DNA of 64,000 bases, taken from contig BCIM01000003.1 of NCBI GenBank assembly GCA_039545315.1, forward strand, positions 859,799 to 923,798, given 5' to 3'. Below are positions 46,215 to 60,470 of the stretch, in pieces (the first letter of the stretch is position 1; each line of letters opens with the position of its first letter). The notes under the pieces are model-generated. The model had not been told where the DNA came from. It was given only the letters and a program-made list of their open reading frames with translations, and made no database searches. This DNA is from Kondoa malvinella. Taxonomy: Eukaryota > Basidiomycota > Agaricostilbomycetes > Agaricostilbales > Kondoaceae. The translations under genes and the position numbers were made by a program.

Positions 46215-48249
46215 TCAATACTGCTGCTGCTGCTGATGGCGAGGATGTCCAAGCAAGTTGCCAATCGTCGACATGCCGTTATCGCCCGCAGTCATGATTG
46301 GGCAGTCTTTGTGATTGATCAGGACACTTCGTAATGTGCCAATCTCTTCGCGAAGCGCATTGACCGTGGATTGCAGCGTCTCATTGTCGGCAGTGAGCAG
46401 CTCGACTTTGGACTGGAGACTCTGCAACCAGGCCTTTTTTCTTTGTCGACACTTCAAAGCAGCTGTAACTAGCGCATCAGCATGTCTTGATAGCTTTACA
46501 GAACAAAGACAAACCTTGACGATTGCGCTCCAAGAAATTCTTGCGCTTCTCCTCCTCCGTCTCGAATTTGCCAGATCCAGTAGCCGATCCAGCGCCATCT
46601 TGATCCATCTCACCACCATCATCAGACATAGGCGGCTCTTCGACTTTTGCCTTTTTGCTACCCTTCTTTCTTCCGACTTTCGCAGGTGGTGGCACATCTC
46701 CATAATCATCCTCCGCCGCCGCAGCACCTTTACGTTTTCTGCCTCCGCTTGATGTTGATGAAGCTTGCGACGCTTCAGCTTGAGCAGCAGCGGCGGCTTG
46801 TTGGGCTGCAGAAGCTCTTTTCGCTCGAGGTGGACCTGGCGCTGGTTGAGGTGGTGAAGCTTGTCTGAGACCTTGACCTTGGTTTAGAGGGATATGGTTG
46901 TCTGGCGAAGTAGCGCTGTATGGAGATCCGCTGCCGTTAAGTGCGCTTAGAGCTGTAGCTGCCAAGACGGCATCTTCGTTGCCATTGTTGCGCAATTCCG
47001 GAGCTGCTTGTGAAAGTAAGAAAAGAGGATTGGAATTGCCTGATCCTGGGGCGTTGGGGAAACCATTGACTTGTGAAGGATGGATGACGCCTGGTTGGTT
47101 GAGAGGTTGAGAACCGAAAGGACGCGGCGCACCAGTACCTTGACCTTGCAAAAGTGCTCGTTGTGCCGCATTGAAAGGTTTCGGCACTGGTTGCATGGAT
47201 AAGCCTGGCAATGCCTCACTGGCTGCTAACGGCTGACCGCCGTTGCTCATCGTACTAGAAGGCATGCTCATTCCGATTCGATTGCCGTTCAAACTGCCAG
47301 ATTGATCCTTCTTGTCGGTTCTCATGGCAGCTCCAAAACCGGTTTCAAAGTGATTCGGCATATCGCGTTCTGATCGACCAGGTTGATGCATGCCGACGAG
47401 ACCGGAATGCGGACCTGCGCTGGTCATACCATGCACATCTGGTGTCTGTCCTTGATTCGTCATCATGGCGAAAAGCGCTGCGGTGTTTGGACTTTGAGGT
47501 GCAAAAGAGAGGCTACCACTGCCAGACGGTGTAAGGCCGGTTCGGAAACTGTTTGCGTCAAAGTAGCTCGACATGCCGAATCCGCCATTAGAAGCTGAAG
47601 TTGGGCCGTGGAGCATAGCAGGTGAAAGAGGACCAGAGCGTAGGGAATGGTCCATACCCCAAGCGAAAGAGTGAGCATCGTGAGGCTGGCCAACAGAGGG
47701 TGAAATAATGCTTGATACTGCTGGTAATCTATTCAGTACTGAACCGCCACTGGGAGTACGTTTAGCGCCTGGAGATTGTGATCTAGCGCGTCTGGCAGGC
47801 TTCTTGTCTTCTTCTTCTACTACGCCATCTCGAGCAGTCGAACGCGTATCGGATGATCGAATGGACGAGAAAGATTGTTCAAAAGGGTTTGGTTCGAGCT
47901 CAAAGTTGTTGCGAAGAAGGTGAGATTTAGCTGATTCGGATGGAGGTGGATCAGAAGCTGCTCGACTGAAGCGGGAAGGAGCTGAAAGAAAAGCGGTGCA
48001 TGAGATCGACTGTACTGCGCCACAGGTATTGAACTTACACTCTTCGCCATCCTTGTGCGTGCCTTTCGGTGATTGCAGAATAGCAGGAGAGCCGAAAGAT
48101 GCATAGAAAGAAGGAGTGCCAGGACGAGAAGCTGAACGAAGCATTGATGGGTGCTGGAATTGATGGCGCTGCCCTACCGCAGCTGACATGATGGGCGAGA
48201 CGGCGACAGATTGCAGAGTGTGTACAGATGACACAAGATACGGGGACAA
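46215..48249 (-). CDS. Atf1/CREB-type bZIP transcription factor
   Basis: Stress-responsive bZIP regulator like S. pombe Atf1, a usual target of the Sty1/Hog1 MAP kinase. The bZIP is at the C-terminus: KRKNFLERNRQ, an intron, AALKCRQRKKAWLQSLQSKV and Leu heptads through LLTADNETLQSTVNALREEI. The N-terminal region has the Atf1-type element FELEPNPFEQSF and long Ser/Pro/Gln stretches with SP sites (ISPSV, LSPAM, QSPGAK), possible MAPK targets. Polyglutamine HQQQQQY ends the protein. Start 48249 (MSPYLVSSV) or 48189 (MSAAVGQRH). One intron near the start (48000-48040) and one within the bZIP. Confidence 0.9.
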
Positions 48250-49310
48250 TCGCCTTCAAGGCGGCTTCAAGACTTTACGGTATTGACCGAGATGGGGATT
48301 TTCGTGAGAGGGGCTTCGTGAAAAGGGAGCCGTCTGCTTCTATTGCTGCTACATGCACACAGGCTATCAGCTACCATGTCAGAGAGATACGCGAGCACTC
48401 ACAAATCAAACAACAAAGGCCCCGGGTCGCCCTATGATGCGTTTGGAAGAAATTATGACGAGCGAAGAAATTCTATGACGCTGGCAACAGGTTTGTCTTC
48501 TTGCTGTCCTTCTAACGTGTCCCTTCTGTGCTGTTCAGTGAAAGTCTGCACTCTGGCGCTCTACCTTAGCAGCTCAACCCAAGGTGAGGCTAGGACAACG
48601 TCTTCGGATGTCACAGCCGAGACCGGCTATTTCACGAGAGGCAGGGAAGCACACGAGAGAAGTGATAGACGATCTCAAGAGCTTGTTATAGCATGCAGTA
48701 TTTTCTCTTGCGACCTGACCTCTTTCCAAGCAAATCCTAGACTTCAACGAATTTGTGCTTTGAAACGGTCATCTCATGTCTCGCTATCTAGTCTACACTG
48801 CATACACAGGAGGAGATGGAGAAGAGTCCTACAACTCTTCGTCACTATACAAGCAGAGCATTTCTTGCAGTTTTACCGGTTTCAGAAAAATCAAAACAAA
48901 CTCTTTGCATAATATCGAGGCGCGTCGCTCTCTCTGGCTCTTCTCATGCGCGTCTCATGTGCATGGAAGAAGGAAAGCCTACGGGAGGCACACAGGGAAA
49001 GGATGTGCAGTCTGATCTGCCCTGCATCAATGCAATTAGCAAATCCCGGCTTCAAAGCTCTCCCCCTTTCCCGTTCCTGTGTGTTGTTTGGCGCAGGCAA
49101 GGCTCGAGCCAGGCTCGTCCCTGCATAACTGCTTACTCTGGTTGCAATCTCCGCAAACAATCGAGACAAGTCTAAGACAATATAGCGCCTGTCGATCCCA
49201 ATACTCTGGTTCGTATCACAATTCTGGTCGGGCGTCCAAGTGCTTTGCTTTTGTCTTGATCCACCAGAGAAGGTCTCCAGTTTCCCCTTTCCCCCTTCCT
49301 CGCACACTCG
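48250..49310. promoter_or_regulatory. Divergent intergenic region, bZIP gene / CSL gene
   Basis: About 1.06 kb between two transcription-factor starts on opposite strands. The stretch next to the CSL ATG is pyrimidine-rich (CCAGTTTCCCCTTTCCCCC, 49276-49294), a likely core promoter. No coding motif in the many short frames. Confidence 0.45.
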
Positions 49311-52300
49311 ATGGACGCGCCCAACCTACTCCTTTACAGCGAAGACAGTGATCTGTACGAGTCTGCTGTTCCTGTCGACTCGCAAGCTCTCGCTCTTTCG
49401 CGTAGTGGTGTCTATCATAAATCCTTGCCTCCGCTTGAGGAAGCCTTTGCGCCTTCTTCTCACTACTTTCACTCGCATGATTATCACAATGCTGCTCCAA
49501 CAAGTCAAATGCACCACTTTCAATCAAGTCATTCGCCTCGCTCTCAGCCCATCGTCTTTACCAATAGCTTTGATCCTCAACAACAATTTGTCACTTCCCA
49601 TCACGATCGTAGCCTCGCTCTCCCTCCTTTAGACTACTCTGGTCCTGGTTCACGGCACAGCTCGTTCGATATCAGCGGTCCAGCGACACCTTGGGATACG
49701 CCGGCGCAACAAAGCTCTGCCTACTTCGCCCTCGAGCACAACAATTACAGTTCAGCTATTCAGGAATACAACTCACACGAAGTCGTATGGACCGCGCCTT
49801 CAGCTCATTCATGGGTCGATCCGCAATACCAGCCTTCTACATCTCAATACATGCCTGCTAATGCTCATCTTTACTCGCCTCGTCAGCGCGCTTTACCATC
49901 AATGTCGGAACTCCCTGAAATGGATCCGCGATACGGCGGTCCTTCCTCTTATCAAAGCTTTCGAGAAATGCCTTACTTTGACCGCACCCTCGACACGCCT
50001 CAATACGAGAATCAAAGTCCCTTCTTCAACAGCACCTACAACACGTCTTCCATCCCTCAAACCTACTCTGGACAACCTTCAACCAGTCAATACCAACTAC
50101 CACCGACCACTTCCATGTCGCCTTACGCTCAGCTTTCATACCTCGCACCAGCCGAAGAGGAAGTCAAGAGACCTCGTTCTAGATCTACGCGCTCGATCAC
50201 ACCCAATTCAGTTCCATCCAGACGCAGAAGCTCAATCACTGCCCACGCGCAAGTCAAGCTTGGACAATTGACTTTGCAGACTGCTCAAGATGTAGATCAG
50301 GCTGGGGAAAGGCAAGAGAGCTTGTTTGAACAGGAAGAGACTAGGTGCGTGTTCCCTTCCTTTACTTGCGGATCCTTACTGACGCATACGATAGCTGGCA
50401 GCCGATTGTAGCAAAGACTGAAGTACAAGACGAGGGAATTCGGTCACTTGCTGTGCAACAAAATGATGGTCGCGCTTGTTTGATCATGTCACCTCGACTA
50501 GGTCAGAAGTCATATGGAGGCGAGAAGCGGTCAGTCTATGTCTTTTTCAGCGTAGTCAACGTCTCATATAACCAACAGGTACCTCTTTCCTCCTCCCGCT
50601 GTCCTTCTCCTCGGTCCAGCATGGTGGCAAGGCTCTTCATCACCACTCTCGGTCACTGTTCAATTCTCCGGCGAAGGCAATCCAGAGCAAGTCCTGACAA
50701 TGGACAATCTCAGTATCGCAAACGGTATCATTACACCGACCACGGACGAGACTGGTCCCATTATGGCATCAAGAGCACTCGCAAGTCGACTTTATGTCAA
50801 CAACATTGAAGCTTCTTCCAAAGTCACTTCTGCTACTGTTACCATTGATCATCACGGCGGGAGGACTGTTCTGCAAGGTCCGCCTGTTAAAGTCATGTCA
50901 AAAGCTGTCAAGAAGAAGTCTGCAGTTAGGACTCCGGCTGAGAGTGAGTCGTCCACTCTCGTCCAATGTCTGTTAGAGTTGATCTCCGTCTTAGTGCATG
51001 TGACTCATGGATCGGTCATCTGTCTCTTCAATCGTATTAGGACTCGTCAGTGTTACCTTCTCGACATGCATCCAGGCTTACATCCTCAGCAGAAACAGTC
51101 ATGAACAACTTTCTTTGTACTTCGAACAATGCTGCTGCTTTCCCTCTACACGATTGGCGAGCTATTGGTCGGGAAAGTGATGTGCCAAACATTGATCCTG
51201 CTTCTTCCGTGAGTATGCCTGCTTTGATCAGCTTGAGCTGGCTGATACCTTGAGCAGTTTGAGGCTCGTACAGATGCATGGGATCCGTATATCGTAGGAA
51301 AGACTGGCCTCTATCATGAGATGGTGCTAACATTTGCTGCAGATTTACCTCGTCGATCCGCTTTCGCAAGAAAAGACAGCTCCTGATAATTTCTGGAACG
51401 AGTCTTACCCTCTGCCTCCACCCGGAACCAACATAGCCAAACCAGGTCAAGTGATTTGTGCGAATCAGCCTGGTCCGTCTTCAGTCTTTTTACTTATGAC
51501 CCCGCTTATGCATATTTCTAGTCATTTTGCAGTGTCTCAACACCGGAGTCACCAGTCCAACCATGATTATTCGTCTTTCTGATCGTAACCTGGCTTTCGG
51601 AACTAAAAGCTCGTCGGCATCCGATCCAAACACTTTTAGTCGATCACTTGCTCCTGGCGAGCAAATCGGCGAAGAAATTTCCCATTTACAAAAGATCGCT
51701 TTAGAAGTCTTGATCAACCCTCACGAATCGTACAACCGGCAGCCGCGTACCAAAGAACCCGCACCTATCTACCTTGCTCGCTCAGATGATACAGTAGGCA
51801 TGTTTCAAGTTGAAAAACCTCGCAAGATTGTCAGCGGACCAAAATCAGCTGCCAACACTCCTTCAGTCACTCCATCTACCTCGGCGAATAACATCAGCGC
51901 ATATGGCGAAGACGCTCACAACCTTGCGCCCATTCTTTCTCCTCCGAACCTCATGAGCAATCTACCCTCGTCGCGTGTTGAGCCGTCGGAGTCTTTGCTT
52001 TTCAATGGTCGTGCTCGATCGAATAGCGTTCAGCTTCCACCCACTCAAGATGTTTCGAATGGCGGAGGCAAGGTGCAAAAGCACAGACGCGGGTCGTCTG
52101 CGGCTATGGCGAGAAAGACAAGTGTGGCTGGACCAAGCGGTAGTCGGAAAGTCTCTGGTAGCGCTCCATCACCTGCTGGACCTGCTCAAGAGCATACAAA
52201 ATGGTCTCTTGAAGTCGGCGATCGAGCTGTATGGATCATCACTACAATCGGTGAGTGCAGCTTGCGGCGTGCGAGGTAATGCTGATTAATGATGTCTAGA

Positions 52301-52421
52301 TTTACAACGCCATCATCTCCCTGGAAGACATATAACTGCTGCTCAAGGTTCTACAGACAGCGACATGATGTCTGAAGATAGACAAGAGGTGTATGAGGGC
52401 GATCAATATGAAGATGCTTAA
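49311..52421 (+). CDS. CSL (CBF1/RBP-J/Su(H)/Lag-1) transcription factor
   Basis: Fungal CSL proteins (Cbf11/Cbf12 in S. pombe) bind GTG(G/A)GAA and control adhesion, lipid and cell-cycle genes; no Notch exists in fungi. The first 310 residues are Ser/Tyr/Gln-rich and disordered. The Rel-like N-terminal domain starts at LIMSPRLGQKSYGGEKRYLF then PPPAVLLLGPAWW. KVMSKAVKKKSAV and CLFNRIRTQTV lead into the beta-trefoil; RIRTQTV (human RLRSQTV) needs the acceptor inside CTCAGCAG at 51091. VILQCLNTGVTSPTMIIRLSD follows (human VKLVCSVTGMALPRLIIR). The C-terminal Ig-like part includes KWSLEVGDRAVWIITTI, and the tail is acidic to YEGDQYEDA. About nine introns. Long linkers between domains are usual in fungal members. 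Confidence 0.93.
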
Positions 52422-52948
52422 GATGTGAGACTGCTATGTAGGACACTGTGTGAGCTTGTACATGAGGTTGCTTGTCAATATGAAAAATGTACTGGCGCTG
52501 ATGAAGCTGCCCTGTCAAATGTGTCCCTTATGAAGGTAGACATCCCATTACAGAGTGTACGCAGTTTAGACTCAGGTGCAACGCTTCCTACCTACTGTAA
52601 CTTGACCAACTTATGACTTCAACCTTGAGCTGAAGAGCGAGAAGTATTCTTCTACATCAGCAACAACGCGATTGAGGATAACCAGTACCAGACGCTTGAG
52701 CTATGGCGCATTGTGCTCGTAGATGGCTAGATGAAACGGCGGAAGTCAGACGAGCAATTGAACAAGATCAAGTAAAGACTTACCGTGGCAGCAGCCCAAG
52801 ATGTAGCTTAAGAGCGACAACATCCGACCAATCGCCGCTCGAGAGCAGTAAACTCGTCGCTTCCTGGTCGTCCGCGGCTCGTCCGAGGCGAGGCAGTTCA
52901 CGTTGAGAGCAAGTTCCAAGTATTGGAAAACATCCATCCAGCGTGCAT
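52422..52948. other. Intergenic region between convergent CSL and SWS1 genes
   Basis: About 530 bp between two 3' ends; contains the 26-bp copy of the PMA1 exon/intron junction. No gene recognised. Confidence 0.5.
52785..52810 (+). repeat. 26-bp sequence shared with 43425-43450 (intergenic copy)
   Basis: Exact match to the PMA1 WQQPK codons plus donor site. The flanks (AAAGACTTACC before, AGAGCGACAAC after) share nothing with PMA1. Confidence 0.85.
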
Positions 52949-53569
52949 TCAAGAAGAGATGGTTGCGATGTAGTCGTATGTGACGTCGCGCTCTTGAAAC
53001 AGGTTCAGTCGCTCAGCAAGGAGACAAGCAAGGATGTGCTTGCAGAGCACTGTAAGTCCCCGGATGGTCAGCAGACAGACATGTCAGACCCATCGGTCAG
53101 CCTACCGTGCGTTTGATTCGCGATTGTTAATGAGAAGGCGATGCAAGGGCAATGCCACGGATGACCGGTCGTCGAGACGATGTGAGGCATCCCGGTAGAG
53201 CTCGAGACCTGCCAGACAAACGTCAGACACTCTTGCGCATAGGTGTCACGCGTACCTGATGGATGATTCGCCCATTAGGCATCTTGAGCTTTGCTACTTC
53301 CTCATAATCGAGCAGATCCAGTGCAGCAATAATCATCGAATTCTCGCAACCTGTCAAAGCGACTTAGGCACAAGACGCGAAACGGCAGAGTGTAGCCATA
53401 CTGAGAGCTAAAGAGAGCATGTCTTCATCTTCCAACTTGCCTTCAATGCCTCGCATTTGACCTTCAACAAGTCTCTGTCACGTCGTCAAACAGCCAATTC
53501 GCGTGCCCATGGATCCAAAGTACGCACTTGCAACAAGTCCAGCATCCGACTCTTCTCTGTAGAAGGCAT
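52949..53569 (-). CDS. SWIM zinc-finger protein, Sws1/ZSWIM7 family (Shu complex)
   Basis: Sws1 proteins pair with Rad51 paralogues and promote Rad51 filaments during homologous recombination. Five short exons, each too short to stand out alone: MPSTEKSRMLDLLQ, RLVEGQMRGIEGKLEDEDML then SLALS, CENSMIIAALDLLDYEEVAK then LKMPNGRIIHQ, VSSSTGMPHIVSTTGHPWHC then PCIAFSLTIANQTH, and VLCKHILACLLAERLNLFQE ending YIATISS. The SWIM motif C-x-C...C-x-H is present as HCPC and LCKH, with FS and LA positions matching human ZSWIM7 (CSCPAFAFSV, ILCKHLLAVYL). All four introns have GT/AG ends and keep phase. Length about 135 residues, as in the family. Confidence 0.85.
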
Positions 53570-53646
53570 CTTTGGTCCTTGCTGTCTAAACACTGCGCAA
53601 AAGGTTCAAGCAGCACCGCGTCATAGCGCGCGTCCCATTCAGCAGC

Positions 53647-55545
53647 ATGTACAAGCGCCTGAAGCTCTGTCTCTTCCTCTATCGCTTGTGCAACGCGTTA
53701 CTCTGCCAAACCTTCTTCCAGCCCGACGAATACTTTCAAACCCTTGAACCTGCGCATCGCTTCGTTTTTGGCTATGGCTGGCAGACTTGGGAGTGGAGAG
53801 CTGCGTCTGGAGGTATTCGTAGTCCTCTTCAATTCATGCCCTATGTGCCTGCGTACTACTTTGTCAAGCTCGTCGGTATGGAGGATAGTCGCCTGCTGGT
53901 GAGGGAACATCAACAAGCTCATAACGAAGCTGCTAAAGGCATGGTATAGATATGGGCTCCTCAAGCAGTGCAAGTGGTCATTGCTGCTTCAGTCGACTAC
54001 TACACATTCCGCTTGGCCAGCCAGAAAGGCAGAGCCAATGCTGCAAACACAGCTGTGAGTATCTCCGCGCTTCTGGAGATCTTCTTTGAGAATTCTGCGT
54101 AGCTACTGTGCTCGCTGTTCTCCGTCGCGAATGGCTACATTACCATCAGAGCGTTTTCAAACAGTCTCGAAACTGCTTTGACAGCTGCAGCTCTAGTTGC
54201 CTGGCCTTGGCCATTTCTAAAATCTGATCAATTGCATACCAGCAAGTCTGGATTGCTGCAAACAATGTATGTGGATCCCTATGCATCAAAATACCAGCTG
54301 AAAGAGAAGAAATAGGCATACCTTATGGCTACCTCTTCTGCTGGCTGCCTTGACATGCATTAATCGCCCTGCAAACGGAGTCCTATGGCTCTATCTAGCT
54401 AGCTGCCTTTTTTGGAACTCGAAGAGCCGCTTTGCGGTATTGAGCCTCTTCACGCTTGCCGGGTTCGTGCCCTTTTTCGCATGGCGTGTTGACAGCTCTC
54501 ATCCATATACTAGTTCCCTCGCCATTGCGACTTGCTTCGCCGTCGATTCCTGGTACTACCAAACATGGACCCTGACTCCTTACAACTTTCTCAAGCAAAA
54601 CGTTTGGGACAGCATATCCGTCTTTTACGGCAGCATGCCTTGGCATTATTATCTAAGTCAAGGGCTACCCATCATGGCTTTCAACCTTCTGCCATACGCG
54701 ATTTACGAATTACGAAAAGGGTCAAGAAGTCCAAAAGACACTGAACTCTTCGGAAGCTGTGCTATCGTCACACTCGCCTACACTATGCTGCAACATAAGG
54801 AGATGCGCTTCATTCTACCTCTGGTCCCGGTCATTAACGTCTTTGCCGGTCGTGGTCTCGATAGAGCTCTCAGCGGCCATCGCTCAAAGTATATGAATCG
54901 ACACATACTGTTTCTTCTGCTCACTTCGACACTGCCTCTCTACTACGGCTTAAGAGTGCATGATTCGGGCAAGATCCAAGTCATGCATTACCTTCGAGCC
55001 ATACCGCAAGATCAGCTCGGAAGCGTGGCTTTCCTCATGCCGTGTCATTCGACACCTTGGCAGAGTCACTTGCATCGACTTGATCTTGAAGAGCCCGCAT
55101 ACGGAGGCAGTGGTGACGGAGGTAGACTATGGGCTTTGACTTGCGAGCCTCCCTTGTGCGTCTGCTTTCGATAGCTTTACACGCGCTGATGTGGCTTTGC
55201 AGAGGGCAAAATGCTACCGTATACAAGGATCAGACCGCTGTGTTCTATACCAATCCAGTCAAGTATCTACAGAACCACTTCCCTGCTGAAGTCGACGCTC
55301 GCTTTCCGCCTTCTCCTTTGCCAGTCGCGAATCGCTATAATTCTATAGACTGGAAGCATACTTGGCCAAGCCATATTGTCGTCTTCGAAGATCTCCTCAA
55401 CACTGCCAGCAGTAACGGTGCAATGTTAGGCGTTCTCCGGAAGCATCAGTATCACCAAGTGCATTCAATCTGGAACTCGCACTTCCAGGACGACGATAGA
55501 CGACGTGGCAGGATTGTTGTGTTCGAATGGCAGGGCGACAAGTGA
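53647..55545 (+). CDS. GPI10: GPI mannosyltransferase 3
   Basis: PIG-B/Gpi10 adds the third mannose to the GPI anchor at the ER lumen (GT22, dolichol-P-mannose donor). N-terminal FQPDEYFQTLEPAHRFVFGY is the family's (H/Q)PDE-x2-Q loop, followed by TWEWRAASGGIRS. Also seen: LQFMPYVPAYY, NGYITIRAFSNSLETALTA (family SNSxE motif), CINRPANGVLWLYLASC, NVWDSISVFYGSMPWHYYLS then QGLPIM, LQHKEMRFILPLVP, and FLMPCHSTPWQSHLH. The C-terminal lumenal part ends FEWQGDK. Multi-span membrane protein, about six introns. Its stop is 9 bp from the MTQ2 stop on the other strand. Confidence 0.94.
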
Positions 55546-55554
55546 TATTGCGTA

Positions 55555-56460
55555 TTAGCTGGGTTGGATAAAGCGCAGAATGTACAGGTGTTCTCTTCCA
55601 GCTCGCCGGCTCAAGACGATCTATCACTCTGTGAGCAGATTCTGCCTGATTCAGCTTTCTAGCTCACATCGCTTGTCAGACCTTTACTTGGCATGCTCTC
55701 TAGAATATCTGAAGGCTTGTTGCGAGCTACGGCGACCATGTAGAATCGTCCATTAGGCGCGAGCAGGTCCTGCACGAAGTAACATCAGCCTCATGTCGTC
55801 AACACCTGTTGTCAACGCACAGGAACCACCTTCAGCAACCTTTCAGTTACATTCATTCCTTCCAGGCCGCCAGCCCAGCTCCCGCCTAGCAATGCTTCAT
55901 CTTGCGCCCAATCCTCTTCTTCTGCTTCAGTCGGTACATACGGCGGATTGAAGAGCAACAAGTCGACAGAATGGTACAAGCGCGGTAGAAGAGATGTATG
56001 GAGAGATGTTCTGATTGCATCGAGGGTACACTATGCACAAGAAACCCATTCAACATCACTTCATCCACAGCAAGGAATGCACGCGCGTTGTTTTGCTTGC
56101 CTGTAGCTATGGTAGCTGCATTGGCATATGGATTGATGTCGGTGCATAGATACACTAGCTCCCTGTTCAGCACTGTCGACATGCTAACATGCAAAGAAGC
56201 ATACAGCATGAGCTGCCCAGTATTGATGCTGCAAAGCCCCCTACGCAGCCAGAGCCAGACCTATTTCTTTCTTTCAGCAACTGTATGCCATGTATAAAGC
56301 GAGCGGACCCTATCTCGAGGCAGATCCTCGGTTTGGCAGATTTGAGCTCTTCCGCGTCTTGTTCAAGGGCATCAAGCAAGGCAAAGGTATCTTCAGCCGG
56401 TTCGTATATATGTTCATAGTCCTTTGCTTTCAAATGGGAGATGTCAGGCGTCGGTATCAT
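55555..56460 (-). CDS. MTQ2: eRF1 glutamine methyltransferase catalytic subunit
   Basis: HemK2/N6AMT1 family; with Trm112 it methylates the GGQ glutamine of eRF1. Start MIPTPDISHLKAKDYEHIY gives EPAEDTFALLDALE, the conserved N-terminus. The SAM loop CLEIGSGSGC is rebuilt by a 48-nt intron. TDINPYANAATIATGKQNN follows, a 38-nt intron leads to LDAIRTSLHTSLLPRLY, and the catalytic LLLFNPPYVPTEAEEEDW is intact. LLAPNGRFYMVAVARNKP and, after a 47-nt intron, IVLSRRAGREHLYILRF end the protein at 55555. The join after GSGSGC uses only 32 nt and is the least certain. Confidence 0.92.
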
Positions 56461-56572
56461 GAACTCGGTCGCAAATGGTTGAAGTGTCCAAAACTCTAAT
56501 GCAATACTGCTGTCTAAATACTGAAATACTGATATCACTGCACGTCCTGCTGTTGTCTCTGATACGCTACAA

Positions 56573-58866
<2,294 letters not shown>

Positions 58867-59312
58867 GATCGTTCACTACTGATATCCCAGAGCTGAACGC
58901 GCAGTGACAAACCTAGTTGGGATTTGACCTATTCATGCAATGCAAAGTTAGCACAGCACGGTGAAAATATCGTTACTGGAAAAGGGCAGATACAGATCAA
59001 GGAGGTACGCAGTAACCAGAAAGGAGACCACAGACCGCAGGATGGCCAGTGAGCTAGCCAATGAGGCAAAGTGTTTTTCATGCATTAATTTTCGCGCGAG
59101 GTGATAAGGATAACGCAGAGACACAGACCACGATCCATAACAGAGAGAGAAGGACGCAACGCTTACAGAGTCTGAGATCATCATTGCTGTTTGGCTCTCG
59201 AATAAAGATTCTTCAAGAGGTGGTGAGAGAGCAAGAAGGTCCAAGAAGCAATGTTCGGTCACCGACGTCAACGAAAACGTTGCACTGCTCTCTAATCCCC
59301 TTTACAACCCCT
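58867..59312. promoter_or_regulatory. Intergenic region, PYK1 promoter and IDI1 3' end
   Basis: Both neighbours are on the minus strand. On that strand the stretch around 59110-59150 is CT-rich (TCTCTCTCTGTTATGG), a plausible core promoter for PYK1. No gene seen. Confidence 0.4.
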
Positions 59313-60424
<1,112 letters not shown>

Positions 60425-60470
60425 AACGTTACACGCAAAACTTCTGCATTCTTGCAACTAACAAACGAGA

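Noticed and set aside
52703..52906. 67-codon plus-strand frame in the CSL-SWS1 gap
   Set aside because: Translation is Arg/Ser-rich without a motif and spans the 26-bp PMA1-derived copy.
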